64,000 bases of DNA from Symbiodinium natans. Its lineage: Eukaryota; Sar; Dinophyceae; Suessiales; Symbiodiniaceae. The notes beneath the pieces were generated by a model, which did no database searches, was not told where the DNA came from, and saw only the letters and a list, made by a program, of their open reading frames with translations. Of this stretch, positions 11,101-22,582 are shown piece by piece. The stretch's first letter is position 1. Each line of letters starts with the position of its first letter. Position numbers and translations under genes: made by a program. Where the stretch lies: the NCBI GenBank assembly GCA_905221605.1, contig CAJNDS010000483.1, positions 1 to 64,000 on the forward strand, written 5' to 3'.

Positions 11101-11270
11101 TTTGGGATGCTCCCCTGATACTAACAGTCCTTAATCGGGATTCCAAGAGGGGGATACTATAATCCCGATTAAGGACTGCTAGTTTTAGGGGAACATCCCA
11201 AGGTTTCTAAGTTGACGGCCTGGTTGTGCTTTGGACGCTGCGCTTGCTTTGGGAGTGCTGATGCTGAGCA
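8165..11270. other. Unassigned stretch with a foldback
   Basis: No family can be named. The longest frames are 151 codons on the minus strand (8320-8775) and 238 codons on the plus strand (9790-10506); the latter ends in translated telomere-like repeat. Either could contain exons but neither shows a motif. The foldback at 11102-11206 is listed separately. Confidence 0.4.
11102..11206. repeat. Foldback (MITE-like) palindrome, ~105 bp
   Basis: Two arms of about 41 bases, TTGGGATGCTCCCCT... and its near-complement ...AGGGGAACATCCCAA, enclose a loop of about 20 bases. The inner part of the arms (AGTCCTTAATCGGGATT and complement) is perfect. Size and structure fit a non-autonomous foldback or MITE, but no flanking duplication was identified. 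Confidence 0.8.
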
Positions 11271-11272
11271 TA

Positions 11273-11388
11273 CCCTAAACCCCAAACCCCAAACCCCAAA
11301 CCCTAAACCCTAAACCTTAAACCTTAAACCCCAAAACCCTAAACCCCAAATCCTAAACCCTAAACCCTAAACCCAAAACCCTAACCCT
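11273..11388. repeat. Degenerate telomere-type array
   Basis: Mixed CCCTAAA and CCCCAAA units, roughly sixteen in all. Confidence 0.9.
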
Positions 11389-11520
11389 CGGTGTCGCGTG
11401 GCTCAGGCTCGGGCGTCCTCAGCAAGCCGGTGGCCAGCGACCCCGACTTCCTGAACCCCAAAACAACTTTAGGGGCATGCATGCACCTGCAGACGTGATG
11501 GCTAGAGCCCAATGGATGCC

Positions 11521-11960
11521 ACGTTGTATGACTATATTCTGTTAGTGTATTGCTGTGTTTTTACATGTCATCATAATATTCTATGTTTGACAGTATGATG
11601 TTCTGTTTTTAGCATAGTATTAGATTCTTCTGATATTGAATATCAGAAGAATCTAATACTATACTAAAAATAGAATTCTATTGTTCTATGATTGGAAAAT
11701 TTATGGTTCTATTGTTCTGCTACATGACTATTCGATTTTCTAGTTTCCTCCGATTCTATGATTCCATTCTTCTATTGCACATTATTCTGTGTTTATATTC
11801 ACACATTACTATTTTAGTCTGTTATTCTATTTTCCACTGTGACTGGAAACGGCGCGGGCGTACTCGGCCTGCAGTCGCGGAACGCGGCCACAATGACGTT
11901 TTCTATTCATACATTCATACATTCTTGTATTCGGATTTTCTACTCTACCATTACTACTAA
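11521..11960. repeat. AT-rich island with a near-perfect palindrome
   Basis: Markedly AT-rich sequence with many TTCTAT/GTTCTA words. At its centre (11601-11675) two 37-base arms mirror each other around position 11638. The inner 23 bases of each arm are perfect. No gene is seen. Confidence 0.8.
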
Positions 11961-12150
11961 CTCAATGGACTTCATCCGCTGTGCCTCGGAGGTTCGCGAT
12001 CCAGCCTTCGCAACCTGGCAGATCTGAAGCGCATCGAAAAAGATACGGGTCTCGTGTGGCCTTTCGCATAGCTTCTTTAAGTGCAATGTAGGCCCCAACA
12101 TGCCCCAACTCACCATCCTCTGTGCAAGCTGATTGCGGAAGTTTTTCGTC
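11940..12150 (-). CDS. Putative exon, unknown product
   Basis: A minus-strand frame entered after a good acceptor (TTTTTCGTTGCAG) reads a basic helical peptide (for example RIFFDALQICQVAK) and stops at 11940. Third positions favour G/C and Lys is mostly AAG, as in the firm genes here. A second minus-strand frame over the same bases is also open, so the choice of frame is uncertain. No family recognised. Confidence 0.35.
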
Positions 12151-12643
12151 TGCAACGAAAAACTGCAGTACTGTCAGAGAACGCAGATCTGGCATTCGCT
12201 GTGAGCGGACTTCAGGGAATCGGACCACTCTGCTGAAGCAGTAAGTCTACAATGATCCAAACATGGCAGGGATACTTGATGAACTCTTGAGAGACAGCGC
12301 CGCAGAACACTCCAGTCAAACTGGGCGTCGGGTTCAAAGTCAAGGCTGTTTTGAACGGGACGGGCTGCTTGTCTCGGGTACTGGAACGCCGAACACATCT
12401 AAGCCTCATCGGCACAACAGCCATCATGCCACTGAGTCGGACATGCATTATGATTTCCTTTTCCTCGCGCTGAGCGATACGAGCTGGCCGGCTGGAGATC
12501 CAACTTGTGTCCCGAGTGCCTCCAAAGACCTAGTGACCTATAGTGATTCGCATCTCCTTCATGCGGTCAGGGTCATCGTGCCCAAGACCATGTCCAGGTC
12601 GACGGTTCGCGAGGAGGTACGTAACGCGTATGGGCGCTTTGTG

Positions 12644-12905
12644 GATCTAAGCTCCAAGGCCCAGGGCCACGTGCATGATGATGGCTGTCCAGACTGTGAT
12701 GCCCAAGAGCACCAGCCAGATGGCATTCAAGGCCGTTCCCTTCATGTAGAAATACCTGAGCGTCACATAGGCCACAGTTGCCCCGCAGAAGGAGCGGCAA
12801 AGCCCTCTCAACACAAGCCGTCTCAACAAAAAAGGTGGTGCTTCAGGGCGAAGGCACAGAAGCTGGGCAGCCTCGACGGCATAGCTGAAAAGCGCCAGGT
12901 ACACC
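12644..12905 (-). CDS. C-terminal exon(s) of an integral membrane protein
   Basis: After an AG-G acceptor near 12906 the frame gives two or three hydrophobic segments (LALFSYAVEAAQLL; GATVAYVTLRYFY; AIWLVLLGITVW) and ends in TAG. Length, segment spacing and a basic loop between helices suggest the tail of a polytopic transporter. MATE-type carriers are one possibility, but no signature residue decides it. It may contain an intron. Confidence 0.4.
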
Positions 12906-13220
12906 ATATCCTCCAATCACCAAAAAACAAGTGATGATCCGCTGCATCCTGAAGCCAGTGCACCTACTACTCAAGGAGATGACTATGTTACCGGTTCAAT
13001 CTCTTGTAATCACGACTTGGACCGGTGGCTGGTCCAGCTCTTCCTTTCAGATGCACTGTAAACCTCAGTCATCCTGAGCACTAAGCGGTCCTCCGTCTGA
13101 TAATACCCCGCGCAGAAACGGACCGCGCCGTGGAGCAGAAAAGCAAAGCCTCCTGCACTCCGATGAGTAGGTTCAGGGTTTAGGGGTTTTAGGGAGCTTT
13201 CCGAGAATGGGGGAGAGGGG

Positions 13221-13260
13221 GTGGGGGAAGGGTACGCGTGTTGGGGGGGGGGGGGGGTCC
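13221..13260. repeat. G-rich tract
   Basis: A run of fourteen or more G (about 13241-13257) and neighbouring G-runs. Frames crossing it are not credible. Confidence 0.6.
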
Positions 13261-13864
13261 TAGAACATATCGTATCTTGGAGTACATTGAGGGGTGCCCC
13301 TAGTTTGGGAAACTCCCGCAGAAGCGGCATTGAGCGGCACTGGGCTCGAACTCTTCGGGATTCAACTATTACAAAGGTTTGTGGGTTCTGGTGGTTGCCA
13401 ACTTCAGCGGCCTCCTCCTTTGTCAAATGTTCCAGTTCTTCCCCCATGAAATGCGATTCTACAAAGAGGCTCAATACAATTCCTACTTTCTCCCAGCTCC
13501 TTGGCGGTGGAAGAGCTGTATCAGTTCCTCGATCTCACCTAGGAACATGCAAGGATTCGTTCGGATTGACACAAGGATGGGACACGTACACCTGCATCTA
13601 TACACATGCCTGGCTTCAGGGGCAAGCTCATCACAAGTTGAGGCACTTGTGCAGCCGAAAATGCTTCGAGACCACCAAACCGGATCAGATCCCAGCCGAA
13701 GTAAACGGGAGCCGACGCCGATCAGCCCTACTTCAACCCAATGCGCGTTTCTCCATGCCCACCTTGCTTCTTTCCAGCAGGAAATTTGGCCGCGATCAAG
13801 TCCTTATTGCTGGTGACAGGCAGAGACACTTGCAATTTCATGATGCATGTTTTCACTGGGGTAG

Positions 13865-14150
13865 GGTCCCGAGACATAGTGGTAACAATGCAAGATCGCT
13901 TTGCAAGGATTGCCTCTCCCCCTCGTTATATATCCTCAGCTGAGACTTTGAATGTCTCTTTTGCGATCGAGGGTCCGGCACCGCAAAGGCACCGGGGACC
14001 AGGAACACGAAAAGGTCCAGTGCTGCATTCGCATAGAATGCTTTGCACATCCATGACGGTAGGGACATTGCCCTCAAGCTCTGCCGCACCGCTACACTGC
14101 TACGTTGCACAAGCTGAGCCCCTAACACGATAGCTGCATTGAAAAATGGC
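13865..14150 (-). CDS. Putative exon with a duplicated 3' splice site
   Basis: The minus strand reads a peptide with a hydrophobic segment (ALDLFVFLVPGAFAV) preceded by a good acceptor (TTTTTCAATGCAG). The acceptor and about 60 bases of following sequence are tandemly duplicated (14069-14225), so two candidate acceptors exist. No family recognised. Confidence 0.35.
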
Positions 14151-14225
14151 GTTGCCCTCAAGCTCTGCCGCACCGCTACACTGCTACAAGCTGAGCCCCT
14201 AACACGATGCCTGCATTGAAAAATG
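14069..14225. repeat. Tandem duplication of ~78 bp
   Basis: Two direct copies sharing TGCCCTCAAGCTCTGCCGC and the tail GCATTGAAAAATGGCG. They differ by a small deletion (GTTGCACAAG present only in the first). Confidence 0.9.
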
Positions 14226-14640
14226 GCGGTTGCGGTGGTGTGGCTTGTGGAACCTGCTGAGGGCGCCACTGGCGGAGGTCCTTGGTAAGACTCGGGTCAT
14301 GCAGGGCTTGAGCACATGGGCCATCGGATTATGGTTCCCCCTGTCTGTCAGCCATTAAGAGGTTAAGTGAAGCGACGCCTGGTGCTTTCCGAAAGGAGGC
14401 GGGGTTGGGGTTCCGAAAATGGGGGGGGGGTATTCACGGGGGGTTCCACAAGACTCTTCTATGTTGGGCATATTGATTTTAGGGGCTTCACCCTCTTCTT
14501 GGGAATTGCTCCATGTCGATGTATGCGTGAGCAGCCCAAGCCCTGCGCCTCGGCTTGGCTGTCTCTGAGGCGCGCGCGATGCCGGAGTTGAAGCGGCCAT
14601 TGGTGCGCAAACCTCGCTGCGTCTGCGTTTCTGGGATAAG

Positions 14641-14677
14641 AACCCTAAACCCTAAACCCTACACCCTAAACCCTAAC
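14641..14677. repeat. Short telomere-type array
   Basis: Five CCCTAAA-type units. Confidence 0.85.
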
Positions 14678-15692
14678 TCCTGACCCGGCAGTGACCCTGG
14701 ACAGACCCAGCCGTCATAATGTTCCCAAGACTCATGTTTCATATTGACAGGGGATGCTGAGCTCACAGACTTCAGCACACCGCAACAGGGAGCAATCACT
14801 TGTCCAGTCACAAAAAGCCCTTGTATGAGGATGCTACAGGATGTTTCTACTATTTGTACTAGTAAGATTCCCAGGATCAAGAAGAAACACTCTAGCTTCA
14901 CCCGATCGGGGTGACTCATACAAGTTCTCAAACACGGCAACATGAAACCCTACACCCTTCAGAACTTCAGAAGTGGACGCTGAAGGAACCTTTCCTACGT
15001 TTTTAACTTTTCTTCGGTCTTTGGCCTTCCAAATACTGCAATATTGAGTTTCCAAACCCCAAACCCTAAACCCAAGCAGATCCTGAAGCATGAGTGAATG
15101 CGTGGCGTAACTGGGGCAAGGACTGCCACCAGCGAGCCAGAAGCTCCGGTTGTACAACTTGCCATTCCTGGCTACCTCCATGGGTCGCAAGGTATATTTA
15201 CAGCCTTGGGGGGCACCCGAATTCTGTAAAGAAAGCAGGAGAGCCATACAGCACCACACTGGAGGTTTCTTGCAGACTCGGTCCGCAGCAGGTGGTTACT
15301 AGCTGCTCTTTTTGACACACCAGCTTCGCCGGTCAAGGAGTGTGCTCCCAACCCAATCCGCCGAGGCCTCGGGCCGTAGGTGTCTGGGTAACACAAAGCA
15401 GGCACCCCACCTCCAATCCCTCCCCACACTCCGCAGACAAGTTTCCGCCACCCACCCACCCCCACCCTCCCCCCCCAAGCTCCCCCGCCCACCGCCCACC
15501 CCCAACACCCGCCCCACCCCAACCTTTTTCTGGTTTGGGTTGCCTCGTTACAGAAGCTCAGGCCGAGGCGGGTCGTGTAGCGCTAAAATTAAGTCAACTT
15601 GCCCGGCTTTGCATATGACTGACGTGCCTTGATCACGCTGTAGCCGGAGACCTGGACACTGGGAGACACAGTACAGTTGCACCGCAAAAATC

Positions 15693-16133
15693 TCAGGCAA
15701 CGGATGCTCTGATGGTTGGAGGATGTTGGAGCATCATGCATCTTAGGAAGTGGGGCTGTCCGAGCTCCAGTGCGCACTTAATGAGGCGAAGCCTCAAGCC
15801 ATCACAACTCCTTTGCGCAGCTTCTAAGCTGCGCGCCAACTTCTGGAGCAGTGCTTCCCACTCATCCAGCGTGTGGCGCTCACCCAAGGATTGGTACCTG
15901 AGGTCGGAGCTTCCTTTCTCAAGCCGTTTGGCAGTTGCTACCGTAAACTTGTCGGCTCCATGATTCGAAACGAGATCGTCGGAGATTTTGAGTTGAGGGG
16001 AGAATTCAAAAAGAAATCGGTATGCCTGAACGATCAGCACAGCCGCGGTCGAAATGATCAAAAGCTGCGATCTTGTGTCTACAGAGAACTCTCGGCCCGT
16101 ACTGCCAGGAACATGAAACTGAGGCGCTGGCAA
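15693..16133 (-). CDS. Putative protein, 146 codons, unknown
   Basis: One minus-strand frame is open throughout and the overlapping plus-strand frame has the Ser-rich look of an antisense shadow. The N-terminal third has a hydrophobic segment (LLIISTAAVLIVQAYRFLF). The rest is helical and charged (LDEWEALLQKLARSLEAAQ). The Met at 16133 is only the first available; real exon limits are unknown because most exons here are much shorter. No family recognised. Confidence 0.4.
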   Translation of the reverse strand: MPAPQFHVPGSTGREFSVDTRSQLLIISTAAVLIVQAYRFLFEFSPQLKISDDLVSNHGADKFTVATAKRLEKGSSDLRYQSLGERHTLDEWEALLQKLARSLEAAQRSCDGLRLRLIKCALELGQPHFLRCMMLQHPPTIRASVA

Positions 16134-16439
16134 GAGATTCTCCGGACCCTTGCTGCAACGCGTCTAGCTTCGTACGATCGAACCGAGGCTGGGCTGAGCT
16201 TTACATCATTGTAGCGTGTTAGCTATTTGACTCTGGGCGGCTTCGAACAGACGGTTCACAAGCACTAGAAGCCAGAGGCATAAGCAAGCCAACAGTCTGT
16301 GGCATCATGGCCTCAGTCTACCTCACCCAGTCACTTGGCCGGTCCATGCACTTTGATCATATTTGTTGCGCCCCTGTGTAGAGGCCGGTACCCCTTCTGT
16401 CCGCTGCTGCACTTGGACGAGCCTGGGCCGCGTTGGCAG

Positions 16440-16472
16440 GTTTAGGGGTTAGGGTTTAGGGTTTAGGCTTAG
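16440..16472 (+). repeat. Short TTTAGGG block
   Basis: Four degenerate TTTAGGG units. Confidence 0.8.
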
Positions 16473-16519
16473 CCTGAAAAGCTTCGGGGTTTTGGGTGCA
16501 CTTCTGTACTCAGTGCGGC

Positions 16520-16672
16520 CATTTTCGACGCGAGGGAGCGCGCTGTTTTCACCCGTGCCTCTTTGCTTCATGCGCTCAGCCACCATTGCCTGGCGGTAGA
16601 CGCAAACTGCTCTGGATTCAGCCTGATCTCGCAAGATAGCCCTGCACCAGCCCATAGCTACATGAGCTCCTG
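16520..16672 (-). CDS. Putative exon, unknown product
   Basis: A minus-strand frame after the acceptor TTTCTCAG-GAG reads a helical peptide (for example MGWCRAILRDQAES). It runs toward the telomere-type block at 16440-16472. Composition is the only support. Confidence 0.3.
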
Positions 16673-17261
16673 AGAAATACTTCTGCGGGCCAGTTGATGA
16701 CTCGGTCCAAATCACATAGTGAACGTGACACTCTGTTCGGGAGGGCCTGTCGCGAGCGATATCGTCTTAACTCAATCGGACTTTTGCAGAAGATTCTTTC
16801 GTAGTCTTCATATTATTCTTCTGGAACAGAACGCAACTGGCCTGGCCAAGTGACGACAGGTCCCCGTAGCCTGGACATCATGATTGTTCAAAGTTTTGGG
16901 AGATGAGTTGTCTTGTTGCTGTTGCCTTGCAGGCTAAGAACTTTTGTCGCATCAAGGTCTGAAGCTCTTTCAGGTTCCTCCTCATGGGCATGTTTCATGT
17001 GTAACTTTCGGTTTAGGGTTCCAAGTCACGCTTCCGCAGCGGCTTGCCCTCAGCATCTCAAAGTTTCTGCCAAGTCCGAAGTCACTTGGGCCATTGCTTA
17101 AGGCAGGTTGCTGAAGCGGCCCGGGACGCACATCGACTCCACAGCCCTCTCCAGGTTCCTCTCGGTTGCACCGGCGTCCTCAGGGGATGTCATGAAACTG
17201 CGAGTGGTGGCCCGGTGAATCGCGGGTTCTTGCGTTCAGGGTTCTTTTGTTACGAACGGTT

Positions 17262-17508
17262 CGAACGTTCTACAGACTCTCCCCTTCGAAAGCCAGCCTC
17301 TGCGGCGGGCACTTTTCCAAGCTGCCAGAACATGGCAGATGTATCTTCCTCTGGCTCCTGGTAGGCACGGAAACTGGTGCAAATAAGCTCCATGGGATTG
17401 GCCCATTTGAAGCAAGGATCCGCCTGCATCCCTTTGGCAGGGCTGGAAGTGGCTGCATCTTCGGCCTGCTTCGACAGGCATTCGTCTCGAATTTCGCGGG
17501 AGCTCAGG
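17262..17508 (-). CDS. Putative exon, unknown product
   Basis: A minus-strand frame without a Met is open for over 80 codons and has strongly protein-like composition (SSREIRDECLSKQAEDA, then FKWANPMELICTSFRAYQ). A stop lies at about 17262. I recognise no domain. Confidence 0.4.
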
Positions 17509-17692
17509 AGGCAGCACGGGAGAGTGCTTCTACATCTTTTTTCATATTCATTTATTTCTTTGCATTTATTTTATACAGCCCCTCCCCTCAGATTACGCTT
17601 TTTACATAGTCACAGTCCGACTGCAGTTCAAGGTTCGAAGCAAGAGCAATGACCGCGGACCTCCGTTCGGATGGCCTCCGGAAGCTTGACCG

Positions 17693-18607
17693 ATGGCACC
17701 ATCGGTCGCGAAACTTCCTGAAGTCGAAAGCTTCAACCTACACCTTGCCCGCACAGCCCAGAGCAAAATCCCTGTCATTGGGACCTCGCAACACGACCCA
17801 TGGAGCACCAGACCCACAGCTCTACCCCAGATTTGGCAAACTCAGCTGGGCGCCTGTGGCGAGGTCTGCGCTGCAGGGGCCGGAGTGGTTCTCACAGCCT
17901 CGCCACGTTTGTTCAATCTGGTCTCAGCCCGGTGGGTTCAGAGCACGAACAACCTCGATACATTCCTGGACAGAACAGTTCGGCATGGGAGTTCGTTGCA
18001 AGCAGCTTACCCATGGAAGTCAAAAACTGTCGTTGGAGAGGTTTTATCACTTGACCGTGCAGGCCTGCCGGCGCTATTCAGGGTGCTGCACTTCTGGGAA
18101 CAACTTGAAGCTTTTCTTTTCAGTTGCAGGTGTGCCCTTTGTCTCAAAGGCTACTGTACTCTGCTTGCCTCTTCAGCCTTGCAAGCAACCGATATGAATC
18201 CACTATGGACATCACCGGAAGCCAGTTGCATCCCAGAGGGGTTCAGCCTCAGATTCCTTGACAGCTACTTTCTTCGCCTTCGGCCATGCTCCAAGCCGGA
18301 TCGAAGAGGTGATAACGATGCCTCACTCTTCTTGCTTCGCGGAGCGTCTGTACCACCAGGTCCGAAGGGGACCGTTCCAGGGCCCGCCGCCATGCTTCTC
18401 CCGCTCCCAATCACGCAGCTTGCGAATAGGGATCCCCACCATCAGTCCGAAGGCCAGGCCAAATGCAACTGCCTTCGGATTCTCAGCCATCGCTTTCAGT
18501 CGCTGAGTGACATGGCGAAAGGCGACATGGAGAAACGTGTGCATTATCGCAGACCACTTGAAGATGAGCTATTATTGAGGATGCCTCACTACCCGTCATG
18601 CCAATAA
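17693..18607 (+). CDS. Hypothetical ORF, 304 codons, plus strand
   Basis: It is among the longest non-repetitive frames in the window, which is unlikely by chance. No known domain is seen. The central part (VVGEVLSLDRAGLPALFRVL) looks protein-like, while the last third overlaps a more convincing minus-strand exon. It may be a real plus-strand gene, a chain of retained introns, or chance. Confidence 0.3.
   Translation: MAPSVAKLPEVESFNLHLARTAQSKIPVIGTSQHDPWSTRPTALPQIWQTQLGACGEVCAAGAGVVLTASPRLFNLVSARWVQSTNNLDTFLDRTVRHGSSLQAAYPWKSKTVVGEVLSLDRAGLPALFRVLHFWEQLEAFLFSCRCALCLKGYCTLLASSALQATDMNPLWTSPEASCIPEGFSLRFLDSYFLRLRPCSKPDRRGDNDASLFLLRGASVPPGPKGTVPGPAAMLLPLPITQLANRDPHHQSEGQAKCNCLRILSHRFQSLSDMAKGDMEKRVHYRRPLEDELLLRMPHYPSCQ
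18323..18505 (-). CDS. C-terminal exon of a small membrane-type protein
   Basis: The frame ends at TGA (18323-18325). It contains a hydrophobic segment (AVAFGLAFGLMVGIPI) followed by a basic, Trp-rich tail (GPLRTWWYRR). Upstream limit set near the phrase CACTCAG. No family recognised. Confidence 0.4.
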   Translation of the reverse strand, partial: QRLKAMAENPKAVAFGLAFGLMVGIPIRKLRDWEREKHGGGPWNGPLRTWWYRRSAKQEE

Positions 18608-18878
18608 GTGCGAATATAGCTTCAGGGAACAACACGTGTCGTTTGGATTCTGCATGTCTGCGCATTACCTTACACTTGCTGCTGCTCGGTCGTTGTTTTG
18701 CTTTGCGCGCCGTACCATCATTCCAACGAGACTCCATGGTATCAACAAAAAAAAAGCTTCGAGGTCGCAGACCCTCTTGTCACCAACCACAACGATCCAC
18801 ATGAACTAAACACAGGTCCACTGCCCGCCTCCCTTTGATCAGCAAGCTCGGCACGCACCAACAGCTCCTGGACGCAGC

Positions 18879-19247
18879 TCAAGCCGGTTCTAAGGATTGC
18901 GGCTCCCTGTAGGGCTCCTTCTCGCCCAAGCGGAGGCTAACCCAGCCAGTGCTTGGTCCACGACCAGCCTGAAGTGCTTCAACAGTGCAGCTGCGCTTTG
19001 TTTCAAATTGGACTTTTCCGGTCGGGGGTGTTGCATCTGCCTGCACTCTTTCAAAGGAGATTGCACAAAGGGTCTGGCCTGCAGGACGTAGTGCAGCCGA
19101 TCGCCGCGGACTTCCAACTCCTGGCGTTGCACTTGCACGGGCCATTTTGTAGCAAACCTCGCATGAACTCGGAGCCTTCATGCTTTCGATGGTCCTGGAC
19201 GAGTGCCCCAGTGGAAAGTCGGTCGTTGAGCTTCGGCCTGTCACCAA
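18879..19247 (-). CDS. Putative exons upstream of the 18.3-kb exon
   Basis: Two minus-strand frames look coding, one at 19160-19240 (LNDRLSTGALVQDHRKHEG, followed by a GAG-GT donor) and one across 18890-19075. They may belong to the same gene as 18323-18505. The order and joins are not resolved. Confidence 0.3.
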   Translation of the reverse strand: MVTGRSSTTDFPLGHSSRTIESMKAPSSCEVCYKMARASATPGVGSPRRSAALRPAGQTLCAISFERVQADATPPTGKVQFETKRSCTVEALQAGRGPSTGWVSLRLGEKEPYREPQSLEPA

Positions 19248-19439
19248 ACGCCCTCAACCTACACCCCTCAGGCCCGACAAGCCTCGGCTCGAAAAACCGA
19301 CACGTTATACACCGAAACCCTACCACCCAGAACCATGCATTAACCTCTGAGCCTTCGAGGTAACAAAAAACACTGCTGCTCAAAAACTTTGGGCAGCTGA
19401 TGTGGGTAGAAGCATGTATCACTCAACATTCAGTTTATC

Positions 19440-20500
19440 TCGGTCTCGGGCCTAGGCGGATAATAAGGGTGTAGGGTGCAATTCAAGGCACTATGTGCTG
19501 CTGAGATTCGAGCTTGTGTCAGGCCCTGCTCTTACCTCAGAAGTTTCCGAGGACTGAAGGACTAAGATCAGACTCCACAACAACGTTTGGTCTGCGAAGC
19601 TCTGCGAAGCTCTCATACTCTGTGCTTTGTGGCAGCTACGCCAAGACCCCAGATGCTTGGCCGAATGGCGATGATTCCTCCGGTGGCTTCGCCGCCTACC
19701 ACCCGCCTGAGATGAAGGATTGCGGCCGCCACCGTGACATGCTTCTACAACCGGTGCATGCTTGACGCACGACGATTGTGACGACTGTGCGGTGACTTGT
19801 GGCAATACCGGTGACGGGAGCTTGCGGAACTTCCTTCAACCATGCGGATCCGTGAAACGTCTGCCGCCTCTTGGGTGGTCTTGCTGTGGATCGCCAATGC
19901 ACCCCTTGAACTAGAGACCCTCGAAAACTTCCGGTTCTGGAACCCAATGGAACCAAATGGAGGCTTGCGGAACCCACGCCCTCGAAAACAACCACTGAGC
20001 CCCTATGGATTCTCATGGACCCTTTCTATGTCGTGAAGCCCCCCTTTTGAAGCTTCTATGAACCTCCCAAAAAGAACCTCACTTCAACAGGAGAGCTGCC
20101 AAGGCTGGGCCGCACCAAGACCGGCCAACTTGAATCGGCGTGAACTGCCTGACTCAGCGGCTTCGGGGCATAGCGGATTCTTTCGTCCCCTCCTCACGCT
20201 CATCTGACTTCTTTGAATGCATTCGTTGCCAGAACTCACTCGCACTGCCAAGCCTAGGGAGGCGCGTGGCTATAGAGCTCTCTCGCACTTCTCCAACGAC
20301 TGCCTGAAGGCCAAAATACCCTTGGGCGGGCGCCTGGCTTTCCGGCGTTTCCGTCGCCCATCAGTGCAAGATTTGCTTGCCACTCGAGTCACGGCTTTCC
20401 GCGAAGGTTACTTTGGGGGTTAACAACCCAGGAACCTTGTTCTTTGCGCAGGGAAAAGTGTGATTGAGTACCAAGTCAGCATGTCACGCAGTGCTTAGCA
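19440..20500. other. Unassigned stretch
   Basis: Short frames on both strands but no motif, repeat or RNA gene that I can support. Confidence 0.4.
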
Positions 20501-20557
20501 TATCCCTTGAGCCGGACAGTCAAGCAATTTGAGCCTTACTTGTGAGTGCTCTATATC

Positions 20558-20612
20558 TCTGTATATATATATATATATGCATGCATATATATGCATATAC
20601 TTTTATATACAT
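20558..20612. repeat. TA / ATGCATA microsatellite
   Basis: Alternating TA with interspersed TGCATA words. Confidence 0.85.
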
Positions 20613-21837
20613 ACTCTTCGATCACCATGGCTGGGCATCGTGCAGCAGCGATCCCGGGCCATGGCCCGGGGGGACGAGCACATGGATGAGGTCGCCACCT
20701 CTCTCGAGCAACTCAACTGCAGGCGAAGAAAGCGAAGTGCAAGTATGTGATAGTATATGTGTGTGTGTGTGCGTGATGAGTGAGGAAGGGTCTGCAAATT
20801 GTGAACAGCATTGTGCATCTTGGGAAGTCTGCAGCTGAGATGTTGGCTTGGGGCGACAACCTCCAGCGTGTCACCCTCCCCGCAACCTCAGAAAGGAGGA
20901 TTCGGAGGATTCAGCTTCAGAAGCTGCTCTTAATAACAATAATATAATATTGTTAGTAATGATAATAATATTAATATAATAATGACAAGAAGAATATTAT
21001 TACACCCACCTATATGACTCTTCGGCTCCCCAGTGTATCCCAGTGTCGCAGACAGTACAACTCCCCAAAGCTGAACAATCAGTTTTTCTGACATCACCTT
21101 CCGCTTCACAGGCTGGCATGAAGCATAACCTAGGCATACCCCCTCCGGTCGCTGGTCTTCCCTCCATCGCTTTGCTGGGCATGCAACCATCCGGAACTCG
21201 CACCTCCCGCAACAAGGCGCTCCAGACCAATTGGTTCACTCAGGCTGTGCGCTCAGGCAGTGTCACTTACCACGCCTCGACTCCGACGTGGAAAAATGTG
21301 CGTTCGGAGCAGAAAGATCAACCAAAACGACACATGTGACACATGGCTTCACCGTCTCAGTCCAGCTGCACATTCATGAGCTATCAGCTGCAAACACGCA
21401 TGGAAACAAGTACGTGCAGATAAATATGTGCACAGAGGAGGAAAAGACATACCGTTGCCCGTCTCACCAAGGCCTGACCAGCACAGCACCTTCCACCCAC
21501 ATCTCTTGTGCCTTGATCTGCATGACTCCAGACTTTGTGGTCGATCCACGCCTCAGCTGCAACATTAAAAATTAAAATCAAAATGTAATCATGGTAATAC
21601 TAAATACTATAATAACTACTAATACTGTTCACGGCCCAGGGCCGACCTGGGCCTGGCCAATCTGTGTATACTCTGCTCACCGAGGCGGCTACAGCGTCCT
21701 ACAGTCCACTGGATCCAGAGCCACCCCAGAATCTAAACCCTCAAAGGCCTGAACATGCGAAATCCGGGTATTGTTGCAACAGTAAGGCTCAAGTATCAGA
21801 TGTGTTAAAGGCAGACACGCGTGAAGACGGAGTCTTC

Positions 21838-22001
21838 TCACACGTTCTGAGAGTCCGTCTGTATCTCCTCCTCGGCCCAGGACTCATCGTCATCCACCTG
21901 GCGGCTTCTCGAACGACCAGCCACAATGCCAGCTTGCCTTTTCGGGCTTTCGTTGGCCATTCTGTATTCCGTAGCAAGATTGGCCAGATGAGCCGTGTCC
22001 G
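21838..22001 (-). CDS. Terminal exon, acidic C-terminus, unknown product
   Basis: Just downstream of a TA microsatellite in the presumed intron, the acceptor TTTAAAG opens a frame of 54 codons. It ends in a strongly acidic tail (QVDDDESWAEEEIQTD) and a TGA stop at 21838-21840. The first two bases complete a codon from a previous exon. No family recognised, but codon use and the clean stop support coding. Confidence 0.45.
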
Positions 22002-22003
22002 CT

Positions 22004-22155
22004 TTAAATTATATATATGTATATATCCATATATATATATATCCATATATATATATATACACATACATACATATATATATATATATATCGATCCGAATCC
22101 GAAGGACGAGTAATCATCTGAACCTGGACACACACGCACACACACACACACGCCC
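22004..22155. repeat. TA and CA microsatellites
   Basis: (TA)n at 22004-22090 and (CA)n at 22126-22152. Confidence 0.9.
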
Positions 22156-22582
22156 CACCTCCTAGTGTTGCATGACTGTATGTAAAGAATGTATACATAT
22201 GCATGCATCTTGCACATGTGAAATGTATAAAAGTACATATAGATGATACTGCTGTGACGATTCAAGGGCACTTCGAAATCAGCGTTGCCTCCTCGGCCTT
22301 TCTTTCTTCCTGATGGAGCATGGGCTGTAGCACTTGCAGCGCAAAGTGGGGGGGTTACGATATTGGGGGTACCTTATTGGGGTCCGTATTTCAAGGGAAT
22401 CCTACTGTTTGGGTGTCCATTTTAGGGGTCCCCGATTCTCGTAAACCTCCAAGTAGCTTCGGGCTCAAGAAGTTGAAGGTGCGGATCGTGTTGCATGGCA
22501 TGGATGGGGCTCAGCCACATGTGGTGCAAAGTTCAGCCACAACGCCGACTCATACAAATCACGACTCAGCTCCGCCCACAGC

